Positions 52,311 to 62,467 of a DNA stretch of 64,000 bases are shown here, in pieces. The stretch's first letter is position 1; the number at the start of each line of letters is the position of its first letter. Under the pieces are notes generated by a model. The model did no database searches. It was not told where the DNA came from and worked only from the letters and a program-made list of their open reading frames with translations. A program made the translations under genes and the position numbers. The stretch is from Chryseobacterium lathyri (GTDB lineage Bacteria > Bacteroidota > Bacteroidia > Flavobacteriales > Weeksellaceae): NCBI RefSeq assembly GCF_030812195.1, contig NZ_JAUSSF010000003.1, positions 372,001-436,000 on the forward strand, read 5' to 3'.

Positions 52311-53573
52311 TTATTGCTTACTTGATTTAAAAAATATAAAATATAAATTTAGAAAAATAAAGCCTCCACTCAACAAAGATGTAAATAACCCTACGTTCAA
52401 TATAATGAAACAGAAGGGAATAAACAAAAGTCCCAACAATAATCCGTTGGTGGAAGAAATTTGAGACTTTGTAAATGCAAAATATAGACCTAACAATACA
52501 CAAATAAAAATAATGCCTGGCAACCCAAAACTTGCAATACCATCTGTAGCAATAAAATTTGCATTTGCATTGGTAACCCCATCACCCACAAAATATTCTG
52601 AAACTTCAACTCCCAGACTGTTTTTATACTTGTATCCTCCCGTAACTGCATTGACTAAGTTGATGTGAGAAAGATAGGTTTTCTCATGGATTTTAAAAAA
52701 CTCACTATACTGGTATGTTAATAAGCCGGCAATGCCAAAAGTTCTCATTAATATTACTGCGGAAAATAAAAAAAAACTTTTTGAGATTGCCATAAAAAAT
52801 AGACAAAGTCCACTAAATACAAGCCCCAGTGCATTAACGATTGAAGTGTTAGGATACTTATTATATAAATAATAAATAAGATAAATCACTAAAGGAATAA
52901 AAAGTGTGATTTTACTTGCACTTATTCCATATATAAATACTACTGCAAAAAAACCATATATTATCTGTGCTTTGTTTTTCTTTAGTAACCCGATAATAAA
53001 GATAAGCGGCCCGATAAAATAGCTGATCCAAAGGACAAGATACCCACTCAACATTGATGACTCTTTGGCCATATCTCTCTGATCATACACTTTTTCAAAG
53101 CTTACAATAGAGTATACATCTCTAAACTCAAATAAAATATACAAAATGATAAACAATGAAAAAAAGTACAGGACTCTAAGCTTTGGAGCAGGAAATTTGG
53201 TGGATGATGTTATCTTGGGAAAATTAATTCTTGCAAGCAAAAAGATAAGCATAAACCCAATAAGTACCGGAAGTTGATTAATCAGCCTTTCATACCAGTC
53301 ACCATAATGAAACATAAAGGTGATCATTATAGGAATATACAAAAGGTAATAAAATATAGTAAAAGAAACTTCTATAAACAGATATTTCCTTTTTCTTATT
53401 AAAGCAATAGGCAGAACAATCATCACATAGGTAATGATTAAACTGAATATATCCACATCCTTTTTCATATATCCCAGATAGTCAAAGTATTTATACAGAT
53501 AATCCGTGTGGATATATTGATATATAAGACTAAAAAAGAGAATCGAAAAAAATTCTTTATACTGTTTGAACAT
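52311..53573 (-). CDS. Wzy-like oligosaccharide repeat-unit polymerase
   Basis: 420 residues with about 12 membrane helices and few other motifs. The long exterior loop near residues 275-350 (YLSHINLVNAVTGGYKYKNSLGVEVSEYF) and the GLPGIIFICVLLGLYFA helix are typical for O-antigen polymerases. It follows Wzx with a 17-base overlap and precedes a glycosyltransferase. In the Wzx/Wzy pathway it would link repeat units in the periplasm, with length set by Wzc. Confidence 0.8.
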   Translation of the reverse strand: MFKQYKEFFSILFFSLIYQYIHTDYLYKYFDYLGYMKKDVDIFSLIITYVMIVLPIALIRKRKYLFIEVSFTIFYYLLYIPIMITFMFHYGDWYERLINQLPVLIGFMLIFLLARINFPKITSSTKFPAPKLRVLYFFSLFIILYILFEFRDVYSIVSFEKVYDQRDMAKESSMLSGYLVLWISYFIGPLIFIIGLLKKNKAQIIYGFFAVVFIYGISASKITLFIPLVIYLIYYLYNKYPNTSIVNALGLVFSGLCLFFMAISKSFFLFSAVILMRTFGIAGLLTYQYSEFFKIHEKTYLSHINLVNAVTGGYKYKNSLGVEVSEYFVGDGVTNANANFIATDGIASFGLPGIIFICVLLGLYFAFTKSQISSTNGLLLGLLFIPFCFIILNVGLFTSLLSGGFIFLNLYFIFFKSSKQ

Positions 53574-54768
53574 TTTTTACTTTTACAATTTTTATAAAAC
53601 AATAACATGAAATGGCGGAAAACACCATCATAACTACTGATAATACAATCAGAAAAGTTTCAAATTGCCATTTAAGCAGATATGCCCCCAAATATATTAT
53701 TAATGTAAGAAACAATTGTATAATATTAAGTTTCAATAACAGCTTTTTCCTATCAAAGACCAATGGAATATTACTAAGAGGAATAAAGAAAAATTGGGAT
53801 ACTGCATAAAAAATAATCAGAACTGATATATGCTCTATGCCATTCCATCTGGAAATATTAACAAAATTTTTAAGTTGGAATACAAAAAACTCTAAAACAG
53901 GAAAACATATCAGACAACTTAACAAAAGCCATAAAAGGATTCTATTCACTTCTTTTTTGATATTTGTATATTCTCCACTAAAATATAATTTGGATAAACT
54001 GTTTCTTAATAAAGCTCCTGTAACCGTTCCAATAATAATGGATGGCAACAGCAATATTCTCAATGCAAAGGAAAACAGTCCAACGTTCGCACTGTTATAA
54101 AGGTATGAAAGCAGTATAGGGTGAAAATAAAGAATTAGAATGGTAGCAATAGAGCTAGGAAATATATATTTCACGAAGGATCTGTTTTCATGAAAAATTT
54201 TTTTTAAAGACGGTAAAGAAAAAACAAGATATTCTTTCCCTTTTTTCAGCATCCAAAAAATATAAAAAAAAGTAACAAGCCATGAAGAGATTGTATATGC
54301 AAATATTAGCGCGTTGCTTCCCTTTAACAACAATAGGAAAATCAAATTCAGCAAGGCTGTCAAAACAGGCAATATACCATTAAGCATATGATTTTCTTCA
54401 AACAAAATATATTGCTGGATACTTCCATTCATAGCAATAGTGATAGACATTGCGATCAATATAAATAGGTCGATATTTGGCTCAAATACAAAATACAATA
54501 CAGACATTATTATATTTGTAAGAAAACTTATAAATACAGTTAAACTGAGTTTTTCAATGGCTGATTTCGAATTTTTTGAAATGGCAACAGAAAGTTCAAA
54601 CTTTAGGGTAGACAAAGATCCAATAATAGATGTTACGGATAAAACAAGACTAAAATATCCAAAGTCTTCAGGAGAAAAATGATATAAAATGTAAAGTGTG
54701 GTTAGCAATGTAATAACCTGAGACAATGCCGTTCCCACATAATAAACAAAATTCTCCTTATTGATCAT
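53557..54768 (-). CDS. Oligosaccharide flippase (Wzx-like, MOP superfamily)
   Basis: 403 residues with about 12 membrane helices. The N-terminal helix YVGTALSQVITLLTTLYILYHFSPEDFGYFSLVLSVTSIIGSLSTLKFE is the signature of polysaccharide flippases. It moves lipid-linked repeat units across the inner membrane. It is the only flippase in the window, though two polymerase-like genes are present. It overlaps the acyltransferase gene by 11 bases. Confidence 0.88.
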   Translation of the reverse strand: MINKENFVYYVGTALSQVITLLTTLYILYHFSPEDFGYFSLVLSVTSIIGSLSTLKFELSVAISKNSKSAIEKLSLTVFISFLTNIIMSVLYFVFEPNIDLFILIAMSITIAMNGSIQQYILFEENHMLNGILPVLTALLNLIFLLLLKGSNALIFAYTISSWLVTFFYIFWMLKKGKEYLVFSLPSLKKIFHENRSFVKYIFPSSIATILILYFHPILLSYLYNSANVGLFSFALRILLLPSIIIGTVTGALLRNSLSKLYFSGEYTNIKKEVNRILLWLLLSCLICFPVLEFFVFQLKNFVNISRWNGIEHISVLIIFYAVSQFFFIPLSNIPLVFDRKKLLLKLNIIQLFLTLIIYLGAYLLKWQFETFLIVLSVVMMVFSAISCYCFIKIVKVKNVQTV

Positions 54769-55456
54769 TACTAAATTTTTTATTAAAAAACGCTTCGTTC
54801 TTTAAAATTTCTATTTTATCCCATTCCCACCATTTTGAAGACTCAAGCTCTTCTATAGACTGTCTGCTAAATCTTTCTCTTATTTTTTTTGCGGGATTGC
54901 CTGCAACAATCGTGTAAGGTTCAACATCCTTTGTAATCACAGACCCAGCACCGATTATTGCTCCCCTTCCAATTTTAACACCTGATAAAACCACAGAATT
55001 AGAGCCAATCCATACATCATCTTCGATAACAATACTTCCTTTTGAAATCAAATCACTTGCGTGCGAACGGAAAAAATGCGCCTGCATATTATAAGTGGTT
55101 GCCAAGTCATAATTATGGTAAAACTCCTGTATGACTACATTAGAAGCAATGGAACAGAAAGAGCCGATAACCACCTGATTCACTTCTGCACAAATCCTTG
55201 TAGACGGACCGCTTATACTTGTGTATTTTCCGACAACAACATTTCCAAAAATTTCAGGTTTATTAAAGAAAGTAACTCCATTATTTAATGTTATTCCTGA
55301 CCCAAGTAAGGCATCTCTTAAATTTATATCTTTCAGTTTACTTTTCATGAGATAAAAAAAAACGTTATGTGACATACTCACATTAAAGTTGCATTTTATC
55401 TTTTTAAAAATATTAATAAAAAAGGCAAAAAAAAGGTTTGCAATAAATCTTTTCAT
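54758..55456 (-). CDS. Hexapeptide-repeat acyltransferase (CatB-like)
   Basis: 232 residues. Beta-helix with GKYTSISGPSTRI, EFYHNYDLATTYNM (histidine of the active site), DDVWIGSNSVVLSGVKIGRGAIIGAGSVITKDVEPYTIVAGNPAKKIRERF and C-terminal WWEWDKIEIL. A hydrophobic N-terminus (LFFAFFINIFKKI) may anchor it to the membrane. It is a second, distinct acyltransferase of this locus (compare 50520-51134). The frame stays open for 28 codons upstream of the ATG, with no start codon. Confidence 0.87.
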   Translation of the reverse strand: MKRFIANLFFAFFINIFKKIKCNFNVSMSHNVFFYLMKSKLKDINLRDALLGSGITLNNGVTFFNKPEIFGNVVVGKYTSISGPSTRICAEVNQVVIGSFCSIASNVVIQEFYHNYDLATTYNMQAHFFRSHASDLISKGSIVIEDDVWIGSNSVVLSGVKIGRGAIIGAGSVITKDVEPYTIVAGNPAKKIRERFSRQSIEELESSKWWEWDKIEILKNEAFFNKKFSNDQ

Positions 55457-55885
55457 ATTAATTATTTCTTCAGTGAGTTTATCCTTTTCAATAGTATCTA
55501 TTATCTTAAGTTCTTCAAGAATATCAATATCTTGGTAATAGCGCTTCTATTTTTTTAACATGTACTACAATTATCTATTACATATTGATGATTCCTGTTA
55601 ACCCACTTATAAGCACCATTCTATTCAAGGAATTGATATGCAGTAGTCCCAGCATTGCATAACCTCTTATATTACAAATCTAACACAACAAAAAGGAGCA
55701 TTAATATTTTGGTGTATAATCAAACCTCTTAAAATTTATTAATGCTTCCACATCCTAAATTTAAGAAATCGTATCTGCATATTTTTCTAAATTGATTTTA
55801 CTTAACTATTCTCCACCTCGATGAGCTCTAAAGCATATAAATAACTTTTTATACGTCGTGATATTCTTTATGAGAACCTATAAAA
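55457..55885 (-). pseudogene. Non-coding gap with decayed coding remnants
   Basis: 429 bases between the acyltransferase and the sugar dehydrogenase. On the minus strand, a frame interrupted by stops reads YKRLCNAGTTAYQFLE-stop-NGAYKWVNRNHQYVIDN around 55562-55670. A second protein-like stretch (QDIDILEELKIIDTIEKDKL) lies just before the acyltransferase. The first loosely recalls the C-terminal part of IS1595-type transposases (weak). No intact gene fits. The piece may be the scar of an insertion or gene replacement within the locus. Confidence 0.4.
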
Positions 55886-57178
55886 TTATAACCTTGCGTC
55901 GACCAAATTTCTGTCTAAACACGCCTTAGTATCAAAAACTACTGCATTTTCTTTCTTTAGTTTATCAAGATCCATATCAAGAAATTCATTGTGAGAAACT
56001 GCTATAATAAGAGATTCATATTTCTTTTCCTGAAGGCTATCAAGAATATCAATCCCATATTCACGCTTTACTTCTTCTTTGCTTACCCATGGATCGTAAA
56101 TATCTACATTTACACCGTAATCTTTAAGTTCTTTATAAATATCTACAACTTTAGTATTTCTTACATCGGGGCAGTTTTCTTTAAAGGTAACTCCTAGGAT
56201 TAAAGCATTTGAACCTTTAATAACTCCACCTTTCGCAATAAGAAGTTTTACAACCTTAGAAGCTACAAATTTGGCAATAGAATCATTTACTCGTCTCCCT
56301 GATAAAATAACGTCAGGATGATATCCTAGCTGTTCTGCTTTATGAGCTAAATAATATGGATCAACCGAAATACAGTGTCCACCTACTAATCCTGGCTTAT
56401 ATTTAAGAAAATTATATTTTGTTCCAGCAGCTTCAAGTACATCATTAGTATCAATACCAATTCTGTCAAAAATTAAAGCAAGTTCATTCACAAAAGAGAT
56501 ATTAACATCTCGCTGTGCATTTTCAATAGCTTTTGAAGCTTCTGCCACTTTTATGCTTGAAGTCTTATGTGTTCCAGCTGTAATAATTTTTTTGTATAAC
56601 TGGTCTACTTCTTCAGCTATTTCTTCTGTGGATCCCGAGGTCACTTTTTTAACATTGGTAAGAGTATTTACTTTATCACCTGGATTGATTCTCTCAGGAG
56701 AATAGCCTACATAAAAATCTTCATTGAACTTTAATCCAGAAAATTTTTCCAGAACCGGTACACATTCTTCTTCAGTACATCCAGGAAAAACTGTGGATTC
56801 ATAAATAACAATATCTCCTTTTTTTATAATTGCCCCCAACATTTTAGAAGCCGAAATCAAAGGGTTGAGATCTGGGGCATTATATTTGTCTATAGGAGTG
56901 GGAACTGTTACTATAAAAACATTAGCCTGTGCAATATCAGACAATTGATCTGTAGCTGTATATCCAATATCTCCATTAGATTCTTTATATTTTTTTAAGC
57001 CTTCATTAAGTTTTGTAATTTCAGCTTCAAGAGTTATATCCAGTCCATTATTAAGCTGTTCCACTCTTAGTGTATTGATATCAAATCCTAAAACGGGATA
57101 ATGATCAGCAAATTCTAAAGACAAAGGTAACCCTACATATCCCTGTCCAATAACTGCTATTTTATATTTTTTCATCAT
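55886..57178 (-). CDS. UDP-N-acetylhexosamine 6-dehydrogenase (WbpO/TviB-like)
   Basis: 430 residues. NAD-binding IAVIGQGYVGLPL, TVPTPID, the ESTVFPGCTEE helix, KAIENAQRDVNISFVNELA and the catalytic cysteine in GLVGGHCISVDPYYL, followed by the UDP-binding C-terminal domain. This matches the WbpO/TviB/VipA group, which oxidises UDP-GalNAc or UDP-GlcNAc at C6 to the uronic acid. It predicts an acidic HexNAcA in the polymer. Its start overlaps the wzc stop by one base (TAATG). Confidence 0.9.
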   Translation of the reverse strand: MMKKYKIAVIGQGYVGLPLSLEFADHYPVLGFDINTLRVEQLNNGLDITLEAEITKLNEGLKKYKESNGDIGYTATDQLSDIAQANVFIVTVPTPIDKYNAPDLNPLISASKMLGAIIKKGDIVIYESTVFPGCTEEECVPVLEKFSGLKFNEDFYVGYSPERINPGDKVNTLTNVKKVTSGSTEEIAEEVDQLYKKIITAGTHKTSSIKVAEASKAIENAQRDVNISFVNELALIFDRIGIDTNDVLEAAGTKYNFLKYKPGLVGGHCISVDPYYLAHKAEQLGYHPDVILSGRRVNDSIAKFVASKVVKLLIAKGGVIKGSNALILGVTFKENCPDVRNTKVVDIYKELKDYGVNVDIYDPWVSKEEVKREYGIDILDSLQEKKYESLIIAVSHNEFLDMDLDKLKKENAVVFDTKACLDRNLVDARL

Positions 57179-59565
57179 TAGCTAAATTTATTTTTAATTT
57201 TTTCAAACCATGTCTTTTCTTTATGGTTATTATATCCATAACCATATTTGTTGTTGTAGCCTAAGTTTTCGCTGCTGACATCGTTAAGAACAAATCCAAC
57301 ATTTTTAATCTTGTTTGTATCAATATTATTGTTAGCAAACTCCAGAAGTGATTTCTCAGTATACTTTGACCTTGACACATAGATAGTCACATCAGCCAAT
57401 TCAGCAATCAGGAATGTATCTGTAACTAAAAGCAACGGTGCTGTATCTAAAATAATATAATCATAGTTTTCCTTCAATTCAGTCAAAAGAATTTCATAGC
57501 GTCCGTTAGAAAGTAATTCAGTAGGATTTGGAGGAATCATTCCAGAATAAATTACATCCAAATGAGGATTAAAAGATGATACATGAACAATATCTTCCAA
57601 CTTTGTCTGGTCACTATAAAGATATTCAGTAAGTCCTGTAAGTCCTCTTCTTGCTGGATTATATCTTTGAAGTTGTGGATTTCTAATATCCGAACCTATA
57701 ATAATAGCTTTTTTCTTAGGATTAGCCAGTGTTAGTGCCAAGTTAACCGATGTAAATGTTTTCCCTTCACCCTTCACCGTTGATGTAACAAATACTACCT
57801 TGCTTTTTTTATTTTTGGGCAACATAAAATTCATATTTGTAATAAGAATTCGGAATGCTTCCGCCATTGGATTAATATCATTCACCTGAACAATATCAGA
57901 ATCTCCTTTTTCAAGACTTGGCAATTCTGCGATGACAGGAGCATGAATTAATTTCTCTAAATCATGTTTGGTAACAACCTTATTATTCAGAAGAAGCATC
58001 AAATAAATAATAAGGAAAGGCAGTAATAATCCCAGAGCTAGAGCAGCCATAAGGACAGCATTATTTTTAGGAGAAATAGGAGCAGGGGAAGCATATGCTT
58101 TATCAACCACCTTCGCTTTAGGAGCAACAATAGATTGTGCAATGGCCGTTTCTTCTCTCTTTTGAAGTAACAGAAGGTACAGATTCTCTTTTATCTGTTG
58201 CTGTCTCTCTATACTTCTGAACATTTTTTCGATTGAAGGAAGTTTTGAAATCTTCCCGGAAACTTTATTCTGTTCGTTTAAATATTCATTTCTTGCCAAT
58301 TCAAGACCAACTTTATTTCGTTGAAGGCTCTGCGTAATGGAATTACGCATGGAATTAATTTGTTTTGTTACATCTACAACTGTAGGATTTTCTGAGGTAG
58401 CAGATTCAAGAAGTCTGTTTCTTTGTAAGATAAGCTGATTATATGCAGAAATACCGGATGTAGACTCTGGACTGTTCAATCCTACATTAGAAGGAAGAAT
58501 CTGATATTGCCCTTGTTTTGAGACATAATTTATCAACGCATTAGTAAGTTCTAACTGAGCGTCAACTTCCAACTGTTTTGCTCTGGCTGCTGCAGAACTT
58601 TCTAAATTAATCTTAGCTTCTGTTTCTAAGTCGGTCAGATTATTTTTAGATTTAAAACTTTCTTTCTGATTTTCAACTTCTCCGAGCTCGCCTGACAATT
58701 TTTTAATTCTATCTTCTATGAAGTTAAGAGTCTTTCCTGATTCTGAATTTTTATCAGAAATAGCATCATTATTATAAGCTATTACTAAGGTATTAAGAAT
58801 ATCTTTAGCTTTTGAAATCTGGGGATACTTAAGCCCTAATTTAACTACTGTAGCATCTTTTGCAGTAAGGGTCACATCAAGAGCACTTTGAAGGCTGTTT
58901 ACCTTTGCATCCAGCATAGATATTTGAAGTAGAAGATTATTTGTATCAACACCTTTAATCTCAGTTGGATCAAATTTAGGGTTTTTTGTAATAATAATAT
59001 TAGCGAATGGAAGACTTATTGTTTTTCCGTATGTAGTAACAAATTCTTTATTTAACTTTTCAGAAGTTAAAATTAACTTGTCATTTTCTATTATTAATTT
59101 AACTGTATTTGATAGGCCTTTACCTTGTTTTTCTGAAATTACTTTCACTTCTATGGGAGAAGTTTCTTTATATAACTCTAAAGTGGTAATTCTTCCTTTT
59201 GCAATAATGTTTGTCTGAAGATTTTGAGTTACAACCACTTCACGCATCATTTTCTTCGACTTTAAAATCTCTATCTCATTGGCAATACTGTTTGTCTTAA
59301 GCCCACCCAGCCCTGAAAGGTCAGGTAAAATTCCAAGATCATTAGGTATTGGCGAAGAAGAGTTCTTAGCATCCTTTATTAATATTGTAGACTGCACATC
59401 ATATACAGGTACCATAAACTTTAATGAAATATATCCAATAACAAGCGCAGTAAATGCACTTAAAAAGAACCATGGCCACCTACGGAGAAACGGTTTTATA
59501 ATTTCATTAATATTAATTGAATTTCTTTCTTCTGAAAATTGTGAAGGCTGTTGGTTATCCATCAA
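57178..59565 (-). CDS. Wzc-type polysaccharide co-polymerase and tyrosine autokinase
   Basis: 795 residues. An N-terminal Wzz domain ([24 protein letters not shown] helix, then a long periplasmic coiled-coil region, residues about 60-500), a second helix near 510-530 and a cytoplasmic BY-kinase domain: Walker A TVKGEGKT (about 595-602), Walker A' IIIGSDIR and Walker [13 protein letters not shown]. The C-terminal tyrosine cluster ([11 protein letters not shown], about 771-781) is the autophosphorylation site. It controls chain length and export with Wza. The two are four bases apart. Confidence 0.94.
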   Translation of the reverse strand: MMDNQQPSQFSEERNSININEIIKPFLRRWPWFFLSAFTALVIGYISLKFMVPVYDVQSTILIKDAKNSSSPIPNDLGILPDLSGLGGLKTNSIANEIEILKSKKMMREVVVTQNLQTNIIAKGRITTLELYKETSPIEVKVISEKQGKGLSNTVKLIIENDKLILTSEKLNKEFVTTYGKTISLPFANIIITKNPKFDPTEIKGVDTNNLLLQISMLDAKVNSLQSALDVTLTAKDATVVKLGLKYPQISKAKDILNTLVIAYNNDAISDKNSESGKTLNFIEDRIKKLSGELGEVENQKESFKSKNNLTDLETEAKINLESSAAARAKQLEVDAQLELTNALINYVSKQGQYQILPSNVGLNSPESTSGISAYNQLILQRNRLLESATSENPTVVDVTKQINSMRNSITQSLQRNKVGLELARNEYLNEQNKVSGKISKLPSIEKMFRSIERQQQIKENLYLLLLQKREETAIAQSIVAPKAKVVDKAYASPAPISPKNNAVLMAALALGLLLPFLIIYLMLLLNNKVVTKHDLEKLIHAPVIAELPSLEKGDSDIVQVNDINPMAEAFRILITNMNFMLPKNKKSKVVFVTSTVKGEGKTFTSVNLALTLANPKKKAIIIGSDIRNPQLQRYNPARRGLTGLTEYLYSDQTKLEDIVHVSSFNPHLDVIYSGMIPPNPTELLSNGRYEILLTELKENYDYIILDTAPLLLVTDTFLIAELADVTIYVSRSKYTEKSLLEFANNNIDTNKIKNVGFVLNDVSSENLGYNNKYGYGYNNHKEKTWFEKIKNKFS

Positions 59566-59568
59566 TTT

Positions 59569-60390
59569 TTATTTCTTATTAAATAAACTTACTACTACTG
59601 CCACAGCCGTAACTGCTATAGAAATTCCGGTCAAGATAAGTCCTGTGTTCGGATTTTGTTTAGATGCAAGATCTCTTGTATTATTAGAAGAAACTATGAT
59701 AGCATCTCCTTGCTTTAGATTATAATAAGGAGAATTAATAAGGTTAGCATCCTGCAAATTTACTCTTCCATGGGTAACTTGTCCATTCTCTGTTCTGATC
59801 ACTAATACATCTTCCCTTTTTCCAAACATAGTAAGATCTCCTGCAAGACCTAAAGCATTTAGAATTGTAGCTTGTCCATTTGTTATAGTGTAATCTCCCT
59901 GTCTGTTAACTTCTCCTAAAACTGTAACTTTAAAATTGGCAAGTCTTACATTCACCGTAGGATTAATAACATATTTCTCCATTTTTGTTCTCAGATCATC
60001 CTTAAAGTCTACTAAGCTTTTACCAGATGTACTTAGTTTTCCTAATACAGGAAAATCTATCTCTCCATTAGTATCTACTATATATGTTGGACCAGAAAGC
60101 AAGGTTGCTCCTTGATTAGGCATATTGCTACCAGCAAAACTGTTTGTCTGCACTAATTCTGAAGATGAATAATTCTGATTGAACGGCTTTACTACGTCCA
60201 TATCTTTTGCGGTAATTAAAATAATCAGTTGATCACCGGATTGTATTGTAGCTTTTGAATTTTTTTCTGACGCTTCAATAGCCACTTTTTCTATATTCTG
60301 CATATAGTTTAAGTCATTTGGCTTGTTTTGATTAACCTTACAGGAAACCAGCATTAATGCCAAAAATATCACTAATATTTTTCCATTCAT
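59569..60390 (-). CDS. Wza-type polysaccharide export lipoprotein
   Basis: 273 residues. Lipobox LMLVSC (C17). The poly_export (PES) domain begins QSGDQLIILITAKDMDV, and the SLBB-like domain contains FKVTVLGEVNRQGDYTI and ATILNALGLAGDLTMFGKREDVLVIRT. A C-terminal hydrophobic segment (GLILTGISIAVTAVAVVVSLF) and KK end are typical of Bacteroidota forms. It forms the outer-membrane pore. A -7 box TATATTTG (60405-60412, minus strand) lies just upstream. Confidence 0.93.
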   Translation of the reverse strand: MNGKILVIFLALMLVSCKVNQNKPNDLNYMQNIEKVAIEASEKNSKATIQSGDQLIILITAKDMDVVKPFNQNYSSSELVQTNSFAGSNMPNQGATLLSGPTYIVDTNGEIDFPVLGKLSTSGKSLVDFKDDLRTKMEKYVINPTVNVRLANFKVTVLGEVNRQGDYTITNGQATILNALGLAGDLTMFGKREDVLVIRTENGQVTHGRVNLQDANLINSPYYNLKQGDAIIVSSNNTRDLASKQNPNTGLILTGISIAVTAVAVVVSLFNKK

Positions 60391-60425
60391 ATCTTAAAAT
60401 TGTACAAATATACATTTATATTTTT

Positions 60426-62354
60426 CTATTTATCTAACAGTTCATAGACCGAATTATTACTCTTAAACTCCGGAACAATTGACTTTAAAATCTTGACTAC
60501 CTCTACTTTATCCTTTACAACGGAAGCATCTGTAATCAAGTTGATAAGATTTTCTATTTCCAGAAATTCCATAGTCGGGTCTTTAGAAATCATGATCTTT
60601 TCATTATGAGTAGGAAGTGTTTTTGCATTGTCACTTAACAGCTCTTCATATAGCTTTTCACCCGGTCTGAGACCTGTATATATTATTTTTATATCAATAT
60701 TTGGTTCAAAACCGGATAACTTAATCATTCTTCTCGCCAAGTCTAGAATCTTTACCGGTTCTCCCATATCAAAGACAAAAATTTCGCCTCCCTGTCCCAT
60801 TGTTCCTGCATGAAGAACCAGCTCACAGGCTTCCGGAATGGTCATAAAATACCTTACAATATCCGGATGTGTAATCGTTACCGGACCTCCAGCTTCAATC
60901 TGTCTTTTAAAATGTGGAATAACGGAACCGTTTGAACCTAACACGTTTCCAAATCGGGTAGTAATAAATTTTGTAGTATTTCCTTCAACATGCTGTAAAG
61001 ACTGAACAAATAATTCGGCAGCTCTTTTAGAAGCCCCCATTACATTGGTAGGATTTACAGCTTTATCTGTAGAAATCATTACAAACCTGTTGACTTTATA
61101 ACGGCTTGATAAAACAGCAATATTTTTTGACCCTAAAACATTGACGCGTATAGCCTCATTAGGATTTTCCTCGACCAGCGGAACATGCTTATAAGCAGCC
61201 GCATGGTACACCATCGAAAAGTTATAGGTCTGAAATACAGGTTCAACTCTATGTATATTGGAAACATCGGCCAAAACAAATTTAAATCTGATATGAGGAA
61301 ATTTCTCCTTCATTTCGAGCTCAATATCATACAGTGGTGTTTCAGCCTGATCCAGAACAACAATCAATGAAGGGTTGAACTGTGCTACCTGTCTTACGAT
61401 TTCGCTTCCGATAGACCCTGCACCACCTGTTACCAATATATTTTTATTAAAGTGTCTGCTTCTGACTTCTTCGCTTTCTATTTTTATTGGTTTCCTGTTA
61501 AGCAGATCTTCGATCTGAAGATTCCTGATTGCTCCTCCCAGATCACTGTCTCTTAATTTTTGTACAGATGGAGCTTTGAATATATTTAAGTCTTTCTCTA
61601 AAAATAAATTAACCCATGAATTCATCTCATCTTTAGACATCATTTCTTTTACAATAATGACTCCGTCAATAATAAGATCCTCTTTTGTAGATTCTTCAAT
61701 TTTGCTTTTTTCATAGATAGGTTTTCCTAATAAAGAAGCTCTTTTGGAATCTGTTCTTTGGGTAAGAAAGCCTACCACCTGATAAGGCAAACTTGGGTTA
61801 TCCAAAATAGCACGTGCTATAGCGATAGACTGCTCATCAATACCAAGTACCAGAATTCTTTTCTTAAGAGTGCTTCTTCTATATTCTCTTACAATATGGA
61901 AAAATTCTTTCACATACAGTCTGAAAAGGAACAGCCCCATAAAAGAAATGATAAAATACAAGATCAAGAATGGTGTAAGTATAAATTTTCCGCCTGTAGA
62001 CCAGAAATAGATAAGATTGACCAGCCCTACTACAGTCATAGTGCAGAAGCAGGAAATCAGCAATTTGAAAAGGTCAATAAACGTAGAGTGCCTTATAATT
62101 CCTGCATAGGTTTTGAAAAAATACATAAAAATTGTATTTATCAAAATAATAAAAGCAAAAACAATGCTTTTATCTTCGTGATAAATAAACTCTTTTTGGG
62201 TAATCTTTTCAATAGTATAAGTAGAGAGAAATAAAGACATTACCAGAATAATAATATCTATTACAAGTATTATCCATCTGGGAAGATATCTTACGTCTGA
62301 GAGATTGACAACATTATCACCTCCAAATATTTTTTTTCTAAGAGAGCTGTACAT
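60426..62354 (-). CDS. Membrane-bound nucleotide-sugar 4,6-dehydratase (WbpM/FlaA1/CapD family)
   Basis: 642 residues. Four to five N-terminal membrane helices (residues about 28-170), a first Rossmann-like domain (LVLGIDEQSIAIARAI) and a C-terminal dehydratase domain: VTGGAGSIGSEIVRQV, STDKAVNPTNVMGASKR (S/T-M-K type catalytic triad) and GLRPGEKLYEELL. It converts UDP-GlcNAc to the 4-keto-6-deoxy sugar for UDP-QuiNAc, bacillosamine or related sugars. The aminotransferase encoded upstream could add a 4-amino group. A possible -7 box TAATTTTG lies at 62421-62428 (minus strand). Confidence 0.92.
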   Translation of the reverse strand: MYSSLRKKIFGGDNVVNLSDVRYLPRWIILVIDIIILVMSLFLSTYTIEKITQKEFIYHEDKSIVFAFIILINTIFMYFFKTYAGIIRHSTFIDLFKLLISCFCTMTVVGLVNLIYFWSTGGKFILTPFLILYFIISFMGLFLFRLYVKEFFHIVREYRRSTLKKRILVLGIDEQSIAIARAILDNPSLPYQVVGFLTQRTDSKRASLLGKPIYEKSKIEESTKEDLIIDGVIIVKEMMSKDEMNSWVNLFLEKDLNIFKAPSVQKLRDSDLGGAIRNLQIEDLLNRKPIKIESEEVRSRHFNKNILVTGGAGSIGSEIVRQVAQFNPSLIVVLDQAETPLYDIELEMKEKFPHIRFKFVLADVSNIHRVEPVFQTYNFSMVYHAAAYKHVPLVEENPNEAIRVNVLGSKNIAVLSSRYKVNRFVMISTDKAVNPTNVMGASKRAAELFVQSLQHVEGNTTKFITTRFGNVLGSNGSVIPHFKRQIEAGGPVTITHPDIVRYFMTIPEACELVLHAGTMGQGGEIFVFDMGEPVKILDLARRMIKLSGFEPNIDIKIIYTGLRPGEKLYEELLSDNAKTLPTHNEKIMISKDPTMEFLEIENLINLITDASVVKDKVEVVKILKSIVPEFKSNNSVYELLDK

Positions 62355-62467
62355 TGCCTGTATTTATGTTCATATTTAAAAGGGTAAACCTACTTTATTA
62401 ATATTCGTTTCTTGGTGATACAAAATTAAAATAAAATCCTATCTATACTTAAATAAAAATAAATTTA

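Noticed and set aside
55457..55540. Upstream in-frame extension of the acyltransferase
   Set aside because: The 28 open codons contain no ATG, GTG or TTG start, so the ATG at 55456 remains the start.
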